From: Siderastrea siderea
Taxonomy: Eukaryota; Cnidaria; Anthozoa; Scleractinia; Rhizangiidae
Assembly (NCBI GenBank): GCA_964030785.1
Contig: OZ034971.1
Coordinates: 34,811,804-34,875,803 of the forward strand
Direction: 5' to 3'
DNA length: 64,000 nucleotides
Shown here piece by piece: positions 35,666-46,707 of this stretch (the stretch's first letter is position 1; each line of letters opens with the position of its first letter). A program made the position numbers and the translations under genes. A model generated the notes under the pieces. That model was not told where the DNA came from and did no database searches. It saw only the letters and a list, made by a program, of their open reading frames with translations.

Positions 35666-35766
35666 GTCCAGAATCCGGACAGGAACGCTGATTGGACGAG
35701 CGGACATTTTTGCATAATTAGCTCTATAATTATTCAGTGTTGTGATGTGAGAAATTCAGAACCAAT

Positions 35767-37671
35767 ATGGCCGCTAATAGTGAGAATTCGTCTCGTCCTT
35801 CCTTGGAAAGTTTTCGCCTCTGCGTACAATCTATCTGTCCGAAGTTCAATGTTTCATCGTTAAAAGAAAGTCAGTTTCAGGCTCTTTATAGTTTTATCTG
35901 CGGTGAAGAGGTTTTTGTTAATCTGCCGACTGGATCAGGCAAGTCGCTAATATTTCAACTCGCGCCACTCGTACACACGTGGATGCATGAGCACGTTTCG
36001 GCGATCCATTGGAAGAAGGATCCAGTGATCATCATAATCAGTCCGCTTTTAGCGCTAATGCAGGACCAAGTAAAGAAACTGTCTTCTCTTGGATTAAAAG
36101 CTGCTTTTGTGGGTCCAGAGCAAGATCCAACAATTCTCCAGGATATCGAGCAAGGGAAGTTTACATATGTTTACCTTTCTCCAGAATCTGCCCTAACAAC
36201 GGAAAGGTGGCGAAATACGCTCGAAAGCGAAATTTATCAAGAGAATTTGATCGGCGTAGCTGTAGATGAAGTCCATTGTGTTACCGAGTGGGGCATTTCA
36301 AGCAACAACAAGACTCGGTCAGCGTTTCGTGTGTGGTATTCTCGTTTGAATGAGATAAAATCACTAGTTGATGTGCCATTTATGGCACTTACTGCGACTG
36401 CCACACAACAAACAAAGGACAAAATTTTTGACCTTTTGGAGTTGAGGAAGCCAAAAGAAATAACCGAGAGCCCAAACAAAGTTAATGTGAGATATACAGT
36501 TCAGAAACTTGATAACTCTGTGCCAATTGTAGAAAACTTCCGTTGTCTGATCAACGAGTTAAAACTGAAAGGAAAGGGTACCACAAGGTCGATAATCTAC
36601 TGCCAAACTGTGAAACAATGTGCTCATTTATTTAGCATGTTCGAACTAGAGCTTGGCCTATCTATGTACGATGGGGAAGCAGATCCTCGAAATCGACTTG
36701 TGCAGATGATGCATTCTGGCAGTCCAGAAAGTGTAAAAGGCCATGTACTGGACCAGTTTGCAGACAGCAGCAAACCTCTGCGTATTCTTATTGCAACCAT
36801 TGCCTATGGAATGGGTGTCAACTGCAAGGGAGTCCGACGGGTAATACACTTCGGTCCATCCAAGTCTATTGACGCTTACCTGCAGGAGAGTGGACGGTGT
36901 GGACGAGATGGCGAGCAAAGTGATGCCATTCTGTTGTACAATGGTATCAATGCCAAAGTAGCAGATGCCGAAATGAAAAAAATACTTAGATTCATCGACC
37001 TGCCGAAGACAGTTTCTTTTGAAGCACTTTGGCATCAACAACGTGGAATCATGCCCACCTGGACATTCGTGCTGTGACATCTGCGCAAATTCAATTCATG
37101 TCAGTGTCTTGGTAGTTACTGTGACATGGATTTGTATTTGCCAGTTGGTTATTCAGAGGAGGAAACACAAGAAAGAACAATATCGGATGAACAGTTGTTA
37201 ACACTTAAGAAAGAACTTAATGCCCTGAAGAAATCAATTGTGAGAGAAGGCATTGCTGCCACAGAGCAGCAAAATGCTTTGAAGCTAGCATGCCACACAA
37301 AACCACTGGAATTTGGCACCCATCAAGTCCAGCAAGCCATTGACAATCAAGACTCCATCTTTACTATTTCAAGTGTAATGAAGTATGTTGATGTGTGACA
37401 AAGGAAACATGCACTTTCTATTTTGAAAATTTTCCATTCAATTTTCAGTGATGTGGAGGTGCCAATGAGCATTTCGGACTCAGAGGATCCATTCGACCAG
37501 AGCACTGATGAATGGATGGAACTCTGCAATGACCAGTCTTTTATGGAATTGTTGGACCAGTCGGAATGGGACATTGACTCAACTATTTTTGAAGAACAAT
37601 CTGCAATTGATGATGGACAACCAGCCTATCCAGAATTCTTGGATAGTACGATTGGCATTGTAAATCTCTAG
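35767..37671 (+). pseudogene. RecQ-type helicase of Academ-like transposon (broken)
   Basis: The main frame, ATG 35767 to stop 37077, gives 436 residues with the helicase motifs: Walker A LPTGSGKS (53-60), DEVH box (167-170), MALTATAT (206-213), motif IV IIYCQT, motif V IATIAYGMG (342-350) and motif VI YLQESGRCGRDG (371-382). A +1 shift near 37015 moves the C-terminal zinc-like region CPPGHSCCDIC to another frame. A second shift near 37100 restores the first frame, which runs to 37671 but for a TGA at 37396-37398. The enzyme would unwind DNA with 3'-5' polarity in RecQ relatives. An extra intron might hide one shift, but the in-frame TGA argues for decay. Confidence 0.8.
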
Positions 37672-37709
37672 CAGTACTTAATATATAATTTTCACTTACT
37701 GTATTTGTT

Positions 37710-37799
37710 TGCCTGCGAAAACACCTGCCTCTCATTCGCTCCCGCAACGAAGAGCTTAAGTTGCGAGAGTGAATGAGAGGCGGTTGTATTCGCTGGCTA
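37710..37799. mobile_element. 90-bp nested Academ-type MITE, 10-bp duplication
   Basis: The ends TGCCTGCGAA and TTCGCTGGCTA resemble the host element's inverted repeats, including CCTCTCATTC and GCAACGAAGAGC. It is flanked by TGTATTTGTT at 37700-37709 and 37800-37809. It lies just after the helicase stop codon and is almost a perfect hairpin. Confidence 0.8.
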
Positions 37800-37809
37800 T
37801 GTATTTGTT

Positions 37810-38870
37810 GGTCTGTGTATTATCAAAAAAAAAAAACAATACAGAAAATACTGTCAAAATGATAGTTTTCAAATGGCTGGTAAAGTGCAAATACTTCAAC
37901 TATTTTGTAAGTGTTTATTTAGAGAATGCCAATTTTCATGAATTTAAAAGGCAGATAACAGAGTTTTTTTTAACTTCGATTTCCACTCTGAAGAAACGTC
38001 TGTTGTTGGAGAGATTTAGCTAATGATAAAACAACGAATGAAGTCCAGTGTAGGATGCAGTTATTTTTTTACACATGTAGGTATCAGCTATCCTGCAAAT
38101 TAGGCCACTCCAGGCAATCATTTGAAAAGAGGTGTAGAGAATACACTCAATTGCAGCCAATCATTATTTTGCTAGTGTCTTTAACATTGTATTTATTATC
38201 AAAAGATTACAAGTTGAAATGTTTAGTTTTTAAATGGTCAATGAGATGCAAGTACTTTAATGCTGAAGGGCTTAGTCAGACAAATTCCATATTCCATGTA
38301 TGTAACAAGTGGAAAATTTTGATTGTAATTTTCACCTGATGAAACTTCTGTTCTAGTACTGTACATTAACATAGTTATATAAGGTCACATAGGGCATTCA
38401 TTTCAAATGGAGTAAAAAGAATTCATGTGGCACACTATGACCAAATTTATACAACAAATAAAGGGTTCTATCATGATTTTAATTGAGTGTATCCACAACT
38501 GTTTTGCCCTCTTACTATAAAACTTATGTTGACATTATTGACACTCAATATGCTTGTACAGCAAGAAAAAAAATCAACTTGTGCCATTTCAAATATAATT
38601 TCAAGATATATTAATCATGAAATTTCAGGATTGTATAATTATAGTTAATTTCTATACGCCAACGGTTGTTTTGTCCTCTTTTCTAAACACTTATACATCT
38701 GATTGTGTTTACGATGGCTACATGCATACTAGAGGCTCTGAAAACCAATGATGCCATTCGGCCAGATACATATGGGTTCCAGGACCCAGACTGAAAAATC
38801 CTAGTGCCATCCCTGCATGTTTATTGGAACAATAACAATGGCTGTATATATTTGCATTTGACCACTGTAG
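37810..38870. other. Academ-like element interior, non-coding
   Basis: AT-rich sequence between the helicase and the 430-bp MITE. Two segments share 'gtttttaaatgg' and 'caagtactttaa'-like motifs (37868 and 38225), suggesting an old direct duplication. No gene. Confidence 0.4.
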
Positions 38871-38881
38871 GCAACTGATTT

Positions 38882-39311
38882 CCCGGGGGGGTACTCGAAG
38901 TATACATGAGGGGGGGGGGGGGTCCGACGGAGCTTCATATTGCAAACCCAAAAAAATACACAAGCCTGAAATTTTAGACCCAAAAAAATACCTGGCATCA
39001 AAATTTCCAACCCAGAAAATACAAGACTTAAATACCTCAATACTGACTTATTCAATTAAGCAGAACTTTCTAATGCACGTCGCTGAAAAAAATTTTAAAT
39101 GAATATTTTTCTGATCCAGTGATCGCGACGAAAACCCAAAACGAAAAGTTCGCTCGGAGATAAGACCCAAAAAAACACGCGTATTTTTATAAGACCTAAA
39201 AAAATATGTGACAGATCTCTTGACCCAAAAAAATACCCAGCGTGTAAATTTTCAGCCCAAAAATATACGTCGGACCCCCCTGTCATGTATACTTCGAGTA
39301 CCCCCCCTGGG
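38882..39311. mobile_element. 430-bp MITE with 8-bp duplication and iterated A-rich motif
   Basis: Inverted ends CCCGGGGGGGTACTCGAAG and CTTCGAGTACCCCCCCTGGG are flanked by ACTGATTT at 38874-38881 and 39312-39319. The interior repeats ACCCAAAAAAATAC or close variants about seven times at roughly 30-bp spacing (38946-39010 and 39165-39260). An 8-bp duplication fits hAT-like elements. It is nested in the Academ-like element. Confidence 0.85.
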
Positions 39312-39464
39312 ACTGATTTGTTACACCTATCCTTTCTATGTGTACAATATGACATTCATACAGGTGTTTTTAGTCAGACAGTGATATGTTGGTAAGCATA
39401 AACCCATATGGTAGATCACAATTCTTACAAATATAGTTCTCGATTAGTACCAGAAAAGCTCAGC

Positions 39465-42400
39465 TCATCGGGCTTTGCGTCCAATCTGAAGCTCATACTT
39501 GTGCCTCTTTATCCATTTGCACATCCTACCCATCTCCAAACCACGCAGGGGTGATCTTGAAAATTTGCAGAAATGTTTGTACTGCCTGCCTGGTGTTTCC
39601 TGGAATGCATCTGCTTGGACAAGCAGATTCACAATTTTCAATAGATCATTTCTTGTGGTTTTAACAAAATGCTTCCCAGACCTCTTCATCAAATTACATT
39701 CTTTCGACACATTGTTTACTGTTGCTCTTGCAACAGGTAACATGCGAGCTACCCTTGTTACAGCTGCATGCGTTAGATTAGGGCCAAGCTTCCTAAGTCC
39801 TTCTTTGATGGAGTTGTTGTCATGTTCCACCTCAAGGTCCAGGGGAACGTTCTTTCCATTACCCCCATGGTTATTGACGCTACGGTTCCAGCGTTGTCGA
39901 TAGGCCTGTCGTGGACTCAAAATGGCCTGCTGCTGCAGCTGGAGGTATAATGCTTCAAGAGCATATTTGGTGCTTCCCGTGTCAGAGTAGAAATGAAGTA
40001 GTAGAAACTTCCAGCAGCGCATGATGCGGTCCCCATCGCCTTCAGCTACAGCGTCAGTGAAGTTCATGTACAGTAGGCCATGGTCCATGAGACTACACTG
40101 ATAATTGAACATGTCATCAGAATCTCCCTTGTCAAAAGTTGAAGCCTGTACACTTGTTGGGGCTGGGGTATCATCAATGAAAAGCCCATGTGAACTCTCA
40201 TGGTTGCGACGATGCTGTCCATCATATCTACAAAATGACACATAAGAAAATCAATCATACCAAAAAAAAATCTCAAAAAAGGTATAACATGGGAATTTGA
40301 AGTTTTAATTTATGAAAGAGTTATTAAGAAAGGAAGGAAGGGGGCAATGCAAGTTCTCAGATTTGAAAGCCTATGTGTTAAACAAAAAAGTTTCCAAAGT
40401 TAAAGGGGTGGTCAATCAAGTCACAAATAAGGGGAGATACAATTTTATGCTTTCAAAATGCTGCTCATTCAAAGACAAAAATTCATATAACTCAACATAA
40501 CTTGGTTATGTCATAGTGTCATAACCAAGTTATGTCATTATGTTTACTTGGCACTCTTAGGGGTTGAATCAAGAGTTGTGTCTCATCCAAGAATGCTACT
40601 GTTCATTTACCCAGGCCAGGGCTTGAACCTAAACCATTCTATTATTCTATTATTTATTATTATTTATGTTTACTTCAAAATTTTTCAAACCAGTTTGGTT
40701 TTGATTTTTCATAAATTATCTTGTAAATTCATTATCATAATTTCCAACAAAGGAAAATACAAATTTGGTTTTTAAAATTTTAAACCAGATTTGAAGTTGT
40801 CACAACATTGCTGATAAATAATAATAATGAAGTCTTTATAAATCAAATATTCAAGTGCTCACAGGATTAACTAGAGCTTTGACAGATAGGTTTGTGGAGT
40901 TATATTCATTAAAATTTGTCTCTTTGTTACTGTTTACTGCAGCAAAGTCATTTCTATTCATCGGCACTGATCACGATGAACACAGTTTATTCCACTTGAA
41001 TGTGTAAAAGCTAAACATAACTGTTTCTTAAATCAAATAAAGTATGAAATTTCACTCACATGGAATCCTGTATACTTGATCAAGGTTGTTATCATCAGCT
41101 GTACAGCATTCATGCTCTGACAGCGTTGTTTCAGAACCACAGCTGCTACCACCACCACACTTGGTAACCACTTCTCTTCTTAATTAGACTCCGTCCGTTT
41201 TTTTGTAGCTGGGATAGCTGCAGTCATCAGTACTGAGTACAATAACGGGCAGCGATTCTTCAAGTCGATACTGACTTTCTTCAGGGATAACTCTTGCATC
41301 TCCTCAGCAGATGTTTTCTTTAGAAGCGGAGGATCCTTTTTCGACACCATACCACAGCACTCCTTCCAGATTTCTTTAAGAAAAAGCTTAGACATTTCTG
41401 CTCTCAATTCATCCACACGAAATGCTGCTCTTGCGATGTCGCTCCAGGTGCCTTGCAGCAAGGTTCTGCCAAGGGGCTCAAGCTCAGGTTTTAGTTTGCG
41501 ATGTTTCACCTGTGATGGCCAGGAAACTGTAACCTATAATTGATAATAAACAGAAACCTATTAGTGTTTCGTGTTCTTGACAGGTGTTTTGACTCTCCTT
41601 ATCCCACACTAATGTATGTCAAAACTGGTCTCATATACTCATTATTTTTCCTCTTACAGTGTAGATCTATTAGTGGGGTATGAAAGGGATTTAAATTACT
41701 CAAGAAATTAATTTATAAACAGCTGTAAGTCCATTTAAGTTGTCAAGAACTTTAGCAAAGTTCTGAGCAAGTGTATAGTCACATCTCTTGCAAAATGTTT
41801 TTGGATGTCAAACTAAAATGACTAGCTTTCTTGTGAAATGCAAATAAATATGACAAAGGTAACAGCCATTTCATGTAAGTCCATTTTAGTTGTCAAGTAC
41901 TCCAGAAAATGTTATGAGAAAGTGTATAGTCACATCTCTTGCAAAATGTTTTTGGATGTCAAACTAAAATGACTAGCTTTCTTTGTGATAATAAAAGCTT
42001 AAATGTAAATAAACAAAGCAAAGGTAAAAAAAATTGGAGCACAATATGTATATTATAGTCCGGCCGCTCCAACTTCCTGGGGAAACGAAAATTGCTTCAC
42101 AAAATCGGGAAGTTCGTGGAATCAGCAGTAAAACAATTAGAAAAACGGAGGAAACAAAATTCAATCGACTCGAGAAATTGGAATGTTTACGCTTAAGCTT
42201 ACTGAAATTAAATAGGAAAAAAATCCATACCTTTACACCAAGTTCCCTGTTCGGCTGTGACAGCGAACCTGACCCTTCAGTTAGTGATTGGTTGCTGATC
42301 AAAGAAGTATAAGTGGTAGAACGAGGAGCTGTAATCGGCGAAAGCTCACAATGAAATTGATTTCCACTCGAGGAAGGAAAAGGACTGCTTGTGCACGTTG

Positions 42401-42731
42401 CGGATGGATTCACGTGGGATGTTGATGAACTTTCCAAATCAAGGCTTCGAGCTGCTTGCCCAAGTCTCTTGTTTCTCATTTCTTTTTCCACGACATCAAT
42501 ATTGTCTACAAGTTTCTGCCGTTTTTCGAGCAGTCTTTTACACGGACGACAACAAAACGGCACTCCAACAGAGCATGTGGTAGACATCGACGGATGAAAG
42601 TCGAATAAATGTGCTAAATTACGCGGGATTTTACGTAAAAGGTCGGTGATCACCGCTTTTACATCGGTTCGAACGTAATATCTTTGGCCCGTATCGACTC
42701 CTTTTCTGCACAGAATGCAAGTCTCATCCAT
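39465..42731 (-). pseudogene. DUF6589-like transposase of Academ-like element (split, broken)
   Basis: Three exons are visible. Exon 1, 42731-42231: CILCRKGVDTG and CCRPCKRLLEKRQK, a Cys-rich N-terminus. Exon 2, 41533-41060: helical region with KECCGMVSKK and LLYSVLMTAA, an in-frame TAA at 41180-41182, then VLKQRCQSMNAVQLMITT. Last exon, 40227-39465: GNGKNVPLDLEVEHDNNSIK and other DUF6589-type motifs to the stop. Exon 2 ends in phase 0 but the last exon needs two incoming bases, and the family's middle region is not found in 40228-41059. I infer an internal deletion plus a nonsense mutation. The family assignment is by motif memory. Confidence 0.7.
41725..41985. repeat. Direct repeat (about 110 bp, period about 150 bp) in transposase intron
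   Basis: The segment with GTGTATAGTCACATCTCTTG and CAAACTAAAATGACTAG occurs at about 41725-41835 and again at 41875-41985, nearly identical. Confidence 0.8.
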
Positions 42732-42869
42732 ATTATTAGCATTAAAAAGGCTTTTGCATATTCATTGCCTTCATCTGGGCGCCACATCAGCCCGCTATTT
42801 TGAAATCGAATGCTAATTTATGCGGCAAGAGTGATTTCTCAATTTTAATTATGACATATTATCGACGGG

Positions 42870-42979
42870 AGATTTACGTCATCAGTATGGAATTTTTGGC
42901 GGCGAATCGCAGACGTCTCTCTTCCCGTTTCGCTCTTCGTTGCGGGACGTGAATGAGAGGCGGCTGTATTCGCAGGCTA
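42870..42979. repeat. Right terminal inverted repeat of Academ-like element
   Basis: Reverse complement of 35556-35665 over 110 bp with no difference seen by eye. It is followed by the second copy of CCGGACTTG. Confidence 0.9.
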
Positions 42980-42988
42980 CCGGACTTG

Positions 42989-44595
42989 AACCGCACAGTT
43001 AGACAAAGCTCACCGTCCTACACGGCGGTGGCATCTTGCTGTTGCTGTGCCAAATTTAAACTTGAAGTGATTGATTAGCTTAGGCTGGCCATAGGCCAGT
43101 TATTTGAGTGGAGCGACAATGTTAGACCTATTATTGCAGGGAATTTTGTGATTCAAAATAGCCTGGGCTCTTAGCAATGGACTTTAACGTTTTCGAAAAC
43201 ATCTTTTCGGACCATTCTTTTGGAGATATTTAAAGGGGCGAGAAAGGTTCATACCTGCAGGGAAAAAAAAGTCAAAATAGGCTGGCATTGTATATAAGTA
43301 ATATGGTGTTCACTTAAAACTCTCTGAATGTAACGAACACAACACAAGCTTTTTTGTAACGAAATAACATGAAATGCAAAGTTGAATGCACCTAATTGAA
43401 AATAAAATTTAAAAAAAAAAGAAAAAAAGAAAAAGAAACGTTGCCGGGTAAAAAGCACAAAACATGAGGGATATGACCCAACCTTTCCTGTGTTCTGGCA
43501 AGCGGGAAACTATTTTTTTTTTGTATGTCAGATTCCTCGGCGAAAATGATAACGCAGCAAGGCTAAATATATCACAAAAGCTTTCTGGGAACAAAACTAT
43601 TTTGAATGTCAATAAACGGAAATGAGTACCAAGCACGGCAGTGCTGCCACCCGAGAATTCCACAGTGTCGTATCGTTTATGGTTTTTACTTTTACCCAAC
43701 AACGTTTTTTTTCCCCATTCAGGCTTATATCCTCACTATCTAACACATGTTGTGACTTCACGTGGCCTCATTAACACTTCATGTATGGAAACAGGAAACA
43801 ACCCTGAATAATTTTGATTACAAATTTGGTCTTTTCATCGAGGAAGACCCTTGAATCCTGTTTTAGTACAGTCGACTCCATCGCTACAGAACCACCCCTC
43901 ATTAGCGACCACTAGTAGCCTATGATATCAAATTTCCTCTTTTTAGTCATATTTTCATCAGCTCTATTCAGTCTTTTCAGTCACTATACTCGAGACATCT
44001 CGTTATAAACAACCACTTTTCTTGTCACATGGTATGAAACTATCGTTCTTAGTATTTTGAGGGCCCACTTACGGGAGGTTCGATCGTATTGCTTTTTGCC
44101 TACAGCAGTATCCAGTGGTAGCCAACTTGCTTGCTCGTATTACTTCTTTGAAATGATAGTATTAAGCAGTCTATATAGATAGTCAATATTGCGTATAGAG
44201 AACCAAAGGCCTTATTTTGCGCGGATGTAGATACTAGATGATTGAAAATGAAAAAGACACCGTTGCTAGAATAAAAAATGGCCATATATTATCGCCGCTT
44301 TATTAATTAATCTTAAGAATAAGAATACAATTTATGAGTAAATTTTTAATTAATCAATAAGCTTTAGCAAAGGTGAGGGCACTAAAGAAAAAGAACGCGT
44401 CCCTGAGGCTACCAAGCTCTCCAAAGGAGGCAGTTGATAAGGGGAGGAGGTGGGTTAAACTTACACAGCTTGTCTGTCTGGAGACTAAGAGGACGAAAAA
44501 CGAAAAGCACCGCATACTATAGTCGCATTTTGAAATCGAGGCTATGTACTTCTCCGATAACACTCATGACTTCTTTCAATTCAATTGCTATTTAA
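42989..44595. other. 3' flank of TRPC copy C, non-coding
   Basis: From about 43.75 kb it aligns with copy B (14.38 kb onward), and from about 43.99 kb also with copy A. Poly-A and GAAA-rich runs lie near 43410-43438. No gene is supported. Confidence 0.5.
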
Positions 44596-44684
44596 CAATC
44601 AGATTATGAGCTCGAGATTTCTATCGCGTGATAGTTGATGATTCAACTATCACGCATAGAAATCGAGAGCGAATAATCTAATTG
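44596..44684. repeat. Near-perfect 89-bp palindrome (hairpin MITE-like)
   Basis: The arms run from CAATCAGATTAT inward through GATTTCTATCGCGTGATAG to a short loop near 44637-44643, and back out. A few mismatches. Typical of a minimal hairpin element. Confidence 0.75.
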
Positions 44685-44687
44685 TTT

Positions 44688-44879
44688 TAGTATAAATCTA
44701 CTAGACGTTCAAAACTTAACAGCAGACAGACACTACATGTTTTTATTGAAAAATGATATAAATAGGTCACACCGCGGGCGGAAAACACTCTACTCGCTAT
44801 CTACAACAGAATAGATAGTGAGCAGCGTAGCCAATCAGAGATCAGCATTAGTGATAGAGCGCTAGTAGATTTATACTAA
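44688..44879. mobile_element. About 190-bp MITE adjacent to the palindrome
   Basis: Ends TTAGTATAAATCTACTAG and CTAGTAGATTTATACTAA are inverted. An inner inverted pair, CACTCTACTCGCTATCTA against TAGATAGTGAGCAG, is present. No coding. Confidence 0.65.
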
Positions 44880-45714
44880 TGTTATTTAGACCGCAAGATA
44901 GTCTTGTGATTATTGCTCAACCATTTTCCTTTTTGAGAACTAGGACCTTACTATTAGAAGCATATTAGATCTTATAGCTCACGCTCCACCTCCATCCCCT
45001 AAAAGCCCATCACTACTGTAATTCAAACCAAGTGAATAATTAAACAATAGAGTTCTTCTGTTGAGGGCACTATCGAGTGATACGTTGCCCGAGGAAATTT
45101 GATGTTCACAACAAATTTTATGAAGTTTGAACAGCAAATTTCCGGGGGAACCTATCACACATAGGGCCTGAGACAGAAGAAATCTATTGTTTTTATTGTA
45201 CAACACTAAATTTTTAGCGAAAATTGCCCAGATGTGCACTATCCGCTGATAGGGGCCCGCTGAGGAGAGACACTATCGCATCACGTGATCGATCTCGACC
45301 AATGGGAGCACACCAAAATTTTGTACTGTACTATCATGCACTATAGAAAAACGTCTGTGAGAAGAAGCCATAAACATTTTTTATTCGCAAGCAAATAAAT
45401 TATTATAAAGTGCACTTCTCTTTAGAAAATGTTACTAACGTTTTAATCCTTCCTGATCGTTTGATGCAAGAACTACACGGTAATTTTGAAAGAGTTATTT
45501 TCAATCCAAATAGGTCCTAAAAAGCCCTTTTTACCGCTTTGTTTTCAGTATTTGTTGTGTCTTTTGTTTTGAATTTAACTTCAGATCGTAGGTTAAAATA
45601 TCTCGAAGCCTCAAATTGTGTTGTTATTACATTTAACTCAGCCACATAGTTTTATTACGAATAAATATAACCTTTAAACGTAAAGAAGATCCTCGCAGTT
45701 ATTTACTCGAAGTG

Positions 45715-45931
45715 TAATAGAACAAAACTGAATGCAAGGCTGGCACTACGGCAAAGGCCTGATTTATTTACCATTTGTGTATTTTAAAAATTCAAATTTT
45801 TGGAGTCGTTATTAGTAATATCCTTCAGTATGGCTCTGGCCCTGCTAATTTTGTTAGCCGAAATATTGGCCATTAAATAAATCAGCCCTCTGCCGTATAG
45901 TGCCAGCCTTGCATTCAGTTTTGTTTTATTA
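45715..45931. mobile_element. About 217-bp MITE with 56-bp inverted repeats
   Basis: The arm TAATAGAACAAAACTGAATG and onward to TTATTTAC is matched in inverse orientation ending TTTTGTTTTATTA. A few mismatches. Just before it (45680-45705) is a fragment of the tRNA cassette flank. Confidence 0.7.
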
Positions 45932-46128
45932 CTAGTATTTGGAGTAATAATAGCTCTAATAAAGTAACCTCATCCCAAGGATTTAACTCCCTGGGTAAAA
46001 GGGTTATTTTCGCACCTCTTAAAATTTCTATGCACACTGATGTCACTCCATAGTGTACCTTCCGCACGATAGGCTAAGGGACAATGTATATGTTGTAGTT
46101 AATTTTTGATCTCAGTTAATTTTTTTTT

Positions 46129-46200
46129 CTAACTAGGTAATTATTTTCTAACTAGGTAATTATTTTCTAACTAGGTAATTATTTTCTAACTAGGTAGTTT
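46129..46200. repeat. Subterminal 18-bp tandem repeat of Ginger-like element
   Basis: Four copies of TTTCTAACTAGGTAATTA. Related degenerate copies lie on the inverse strand at 48770-48850. They are candidate transposase binding sites. Confidence 0.85.
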
Positions 46201-46345
46201 TCCATCAACTGTCTAAAAAGGGATTTTATTTTATGGGGTGTGGTTAAAAAATAGGGGCGTGGTTTTTTAGGGGGGTCTAAAAAGAAATTAAAAAAAAATT
46301 ATAATAAATAAAAAGTAAAGAAAAAAAATGGAGTGCTGCACTTTA

Positions 46346-46520
46346 TTTGCCTCTCTATCCCCTCTCTTTCTTCTTATTCCACTCACTAGCCCTCCCTTCT
46401 ACTATCCCTTAGCCCCCCCTTGTTTTTCCAATTTATTTGCCTCTCTATCCCCTCTCTTTCTTCTTATTCCACTCACTAGCCCTCCCTTCTACTATCCCTT
46501 AGCCCCCCCCCCCCTTGTTT
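46346..46520. repeat. Tandem duplication, 84-bp pyrimidine-rich unit
   Basis: Two nearly identical units beginning TTTATTTGCCTCTCTATCC, upstream of the integrase ORF. Confidence 0.9.
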
Positions 46521-46525
46521 TATAA

Positions 46526-46622
46526 TATCTACTCACCGAGCCTTGAACTCTTGACCTTGGGACTGACTCGCTGGCTTCATATGACATCGTGATCTCCACT
46601 ACACTACACAAGCGCTCATACC
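46526..46622 (-). repeat. tRNA-like sequence upstream of integrase
   Basis: On the minus strand it reads GCTTGTGTAGTGTAGTGGAG (A-box-like) and later CAAGAGTTCAAGGCTCGG (B-box-like). No complete cloverleaf. It is probably a SINE head or a degenerate tRNA. Confidence 0.4.
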
Positions 46623-46707
46623 AAATCGGTGAAAATTTGTTTTAATTATTTCTTATTCGCCCCAGACCTATGTCAACCAAAATTTTAATTTATGCAATTA
46701 TTCGAGC

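Larger units (their letters stand above)
35556..42979. mobile_element. 7.4-kb Academ-like (AcademH-type) DNA transposon
   Basis: Terminal inverted repeats of 110 bp (35556-35665 and 42870-42979) appear identical by eye and begin TAGCCTGCGAATACAGCCG. The 9-bp duplication CCGGACTTG flanks it at 35547-35555 and 42980-42988. It carries a RecQ-type helicase on plus and a DUF6589-like transposase on minus, convergent, plus two nested MITEs. Helicase plus transposase with 9-10-bp duplications fits what I recall of the AcademH lineage; the superfamily name is an inference. Both genes carry breaks, so this copy is probably non-autonomous. Confidence 0.85.

Noticed and set aside
39095..39355. 86-residue minus-strand ORF with FFGSR/FLGL/FFWVL periodicity
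   Set aside because: Periodicity comes from the A-rich motif of the 430-bp MITE.
46129..46200. Four short repeats resembling a CRISPR-like array
   Set aside because: Units are contiguous with no unique spacers, and this is a eukaryotic transposon end.
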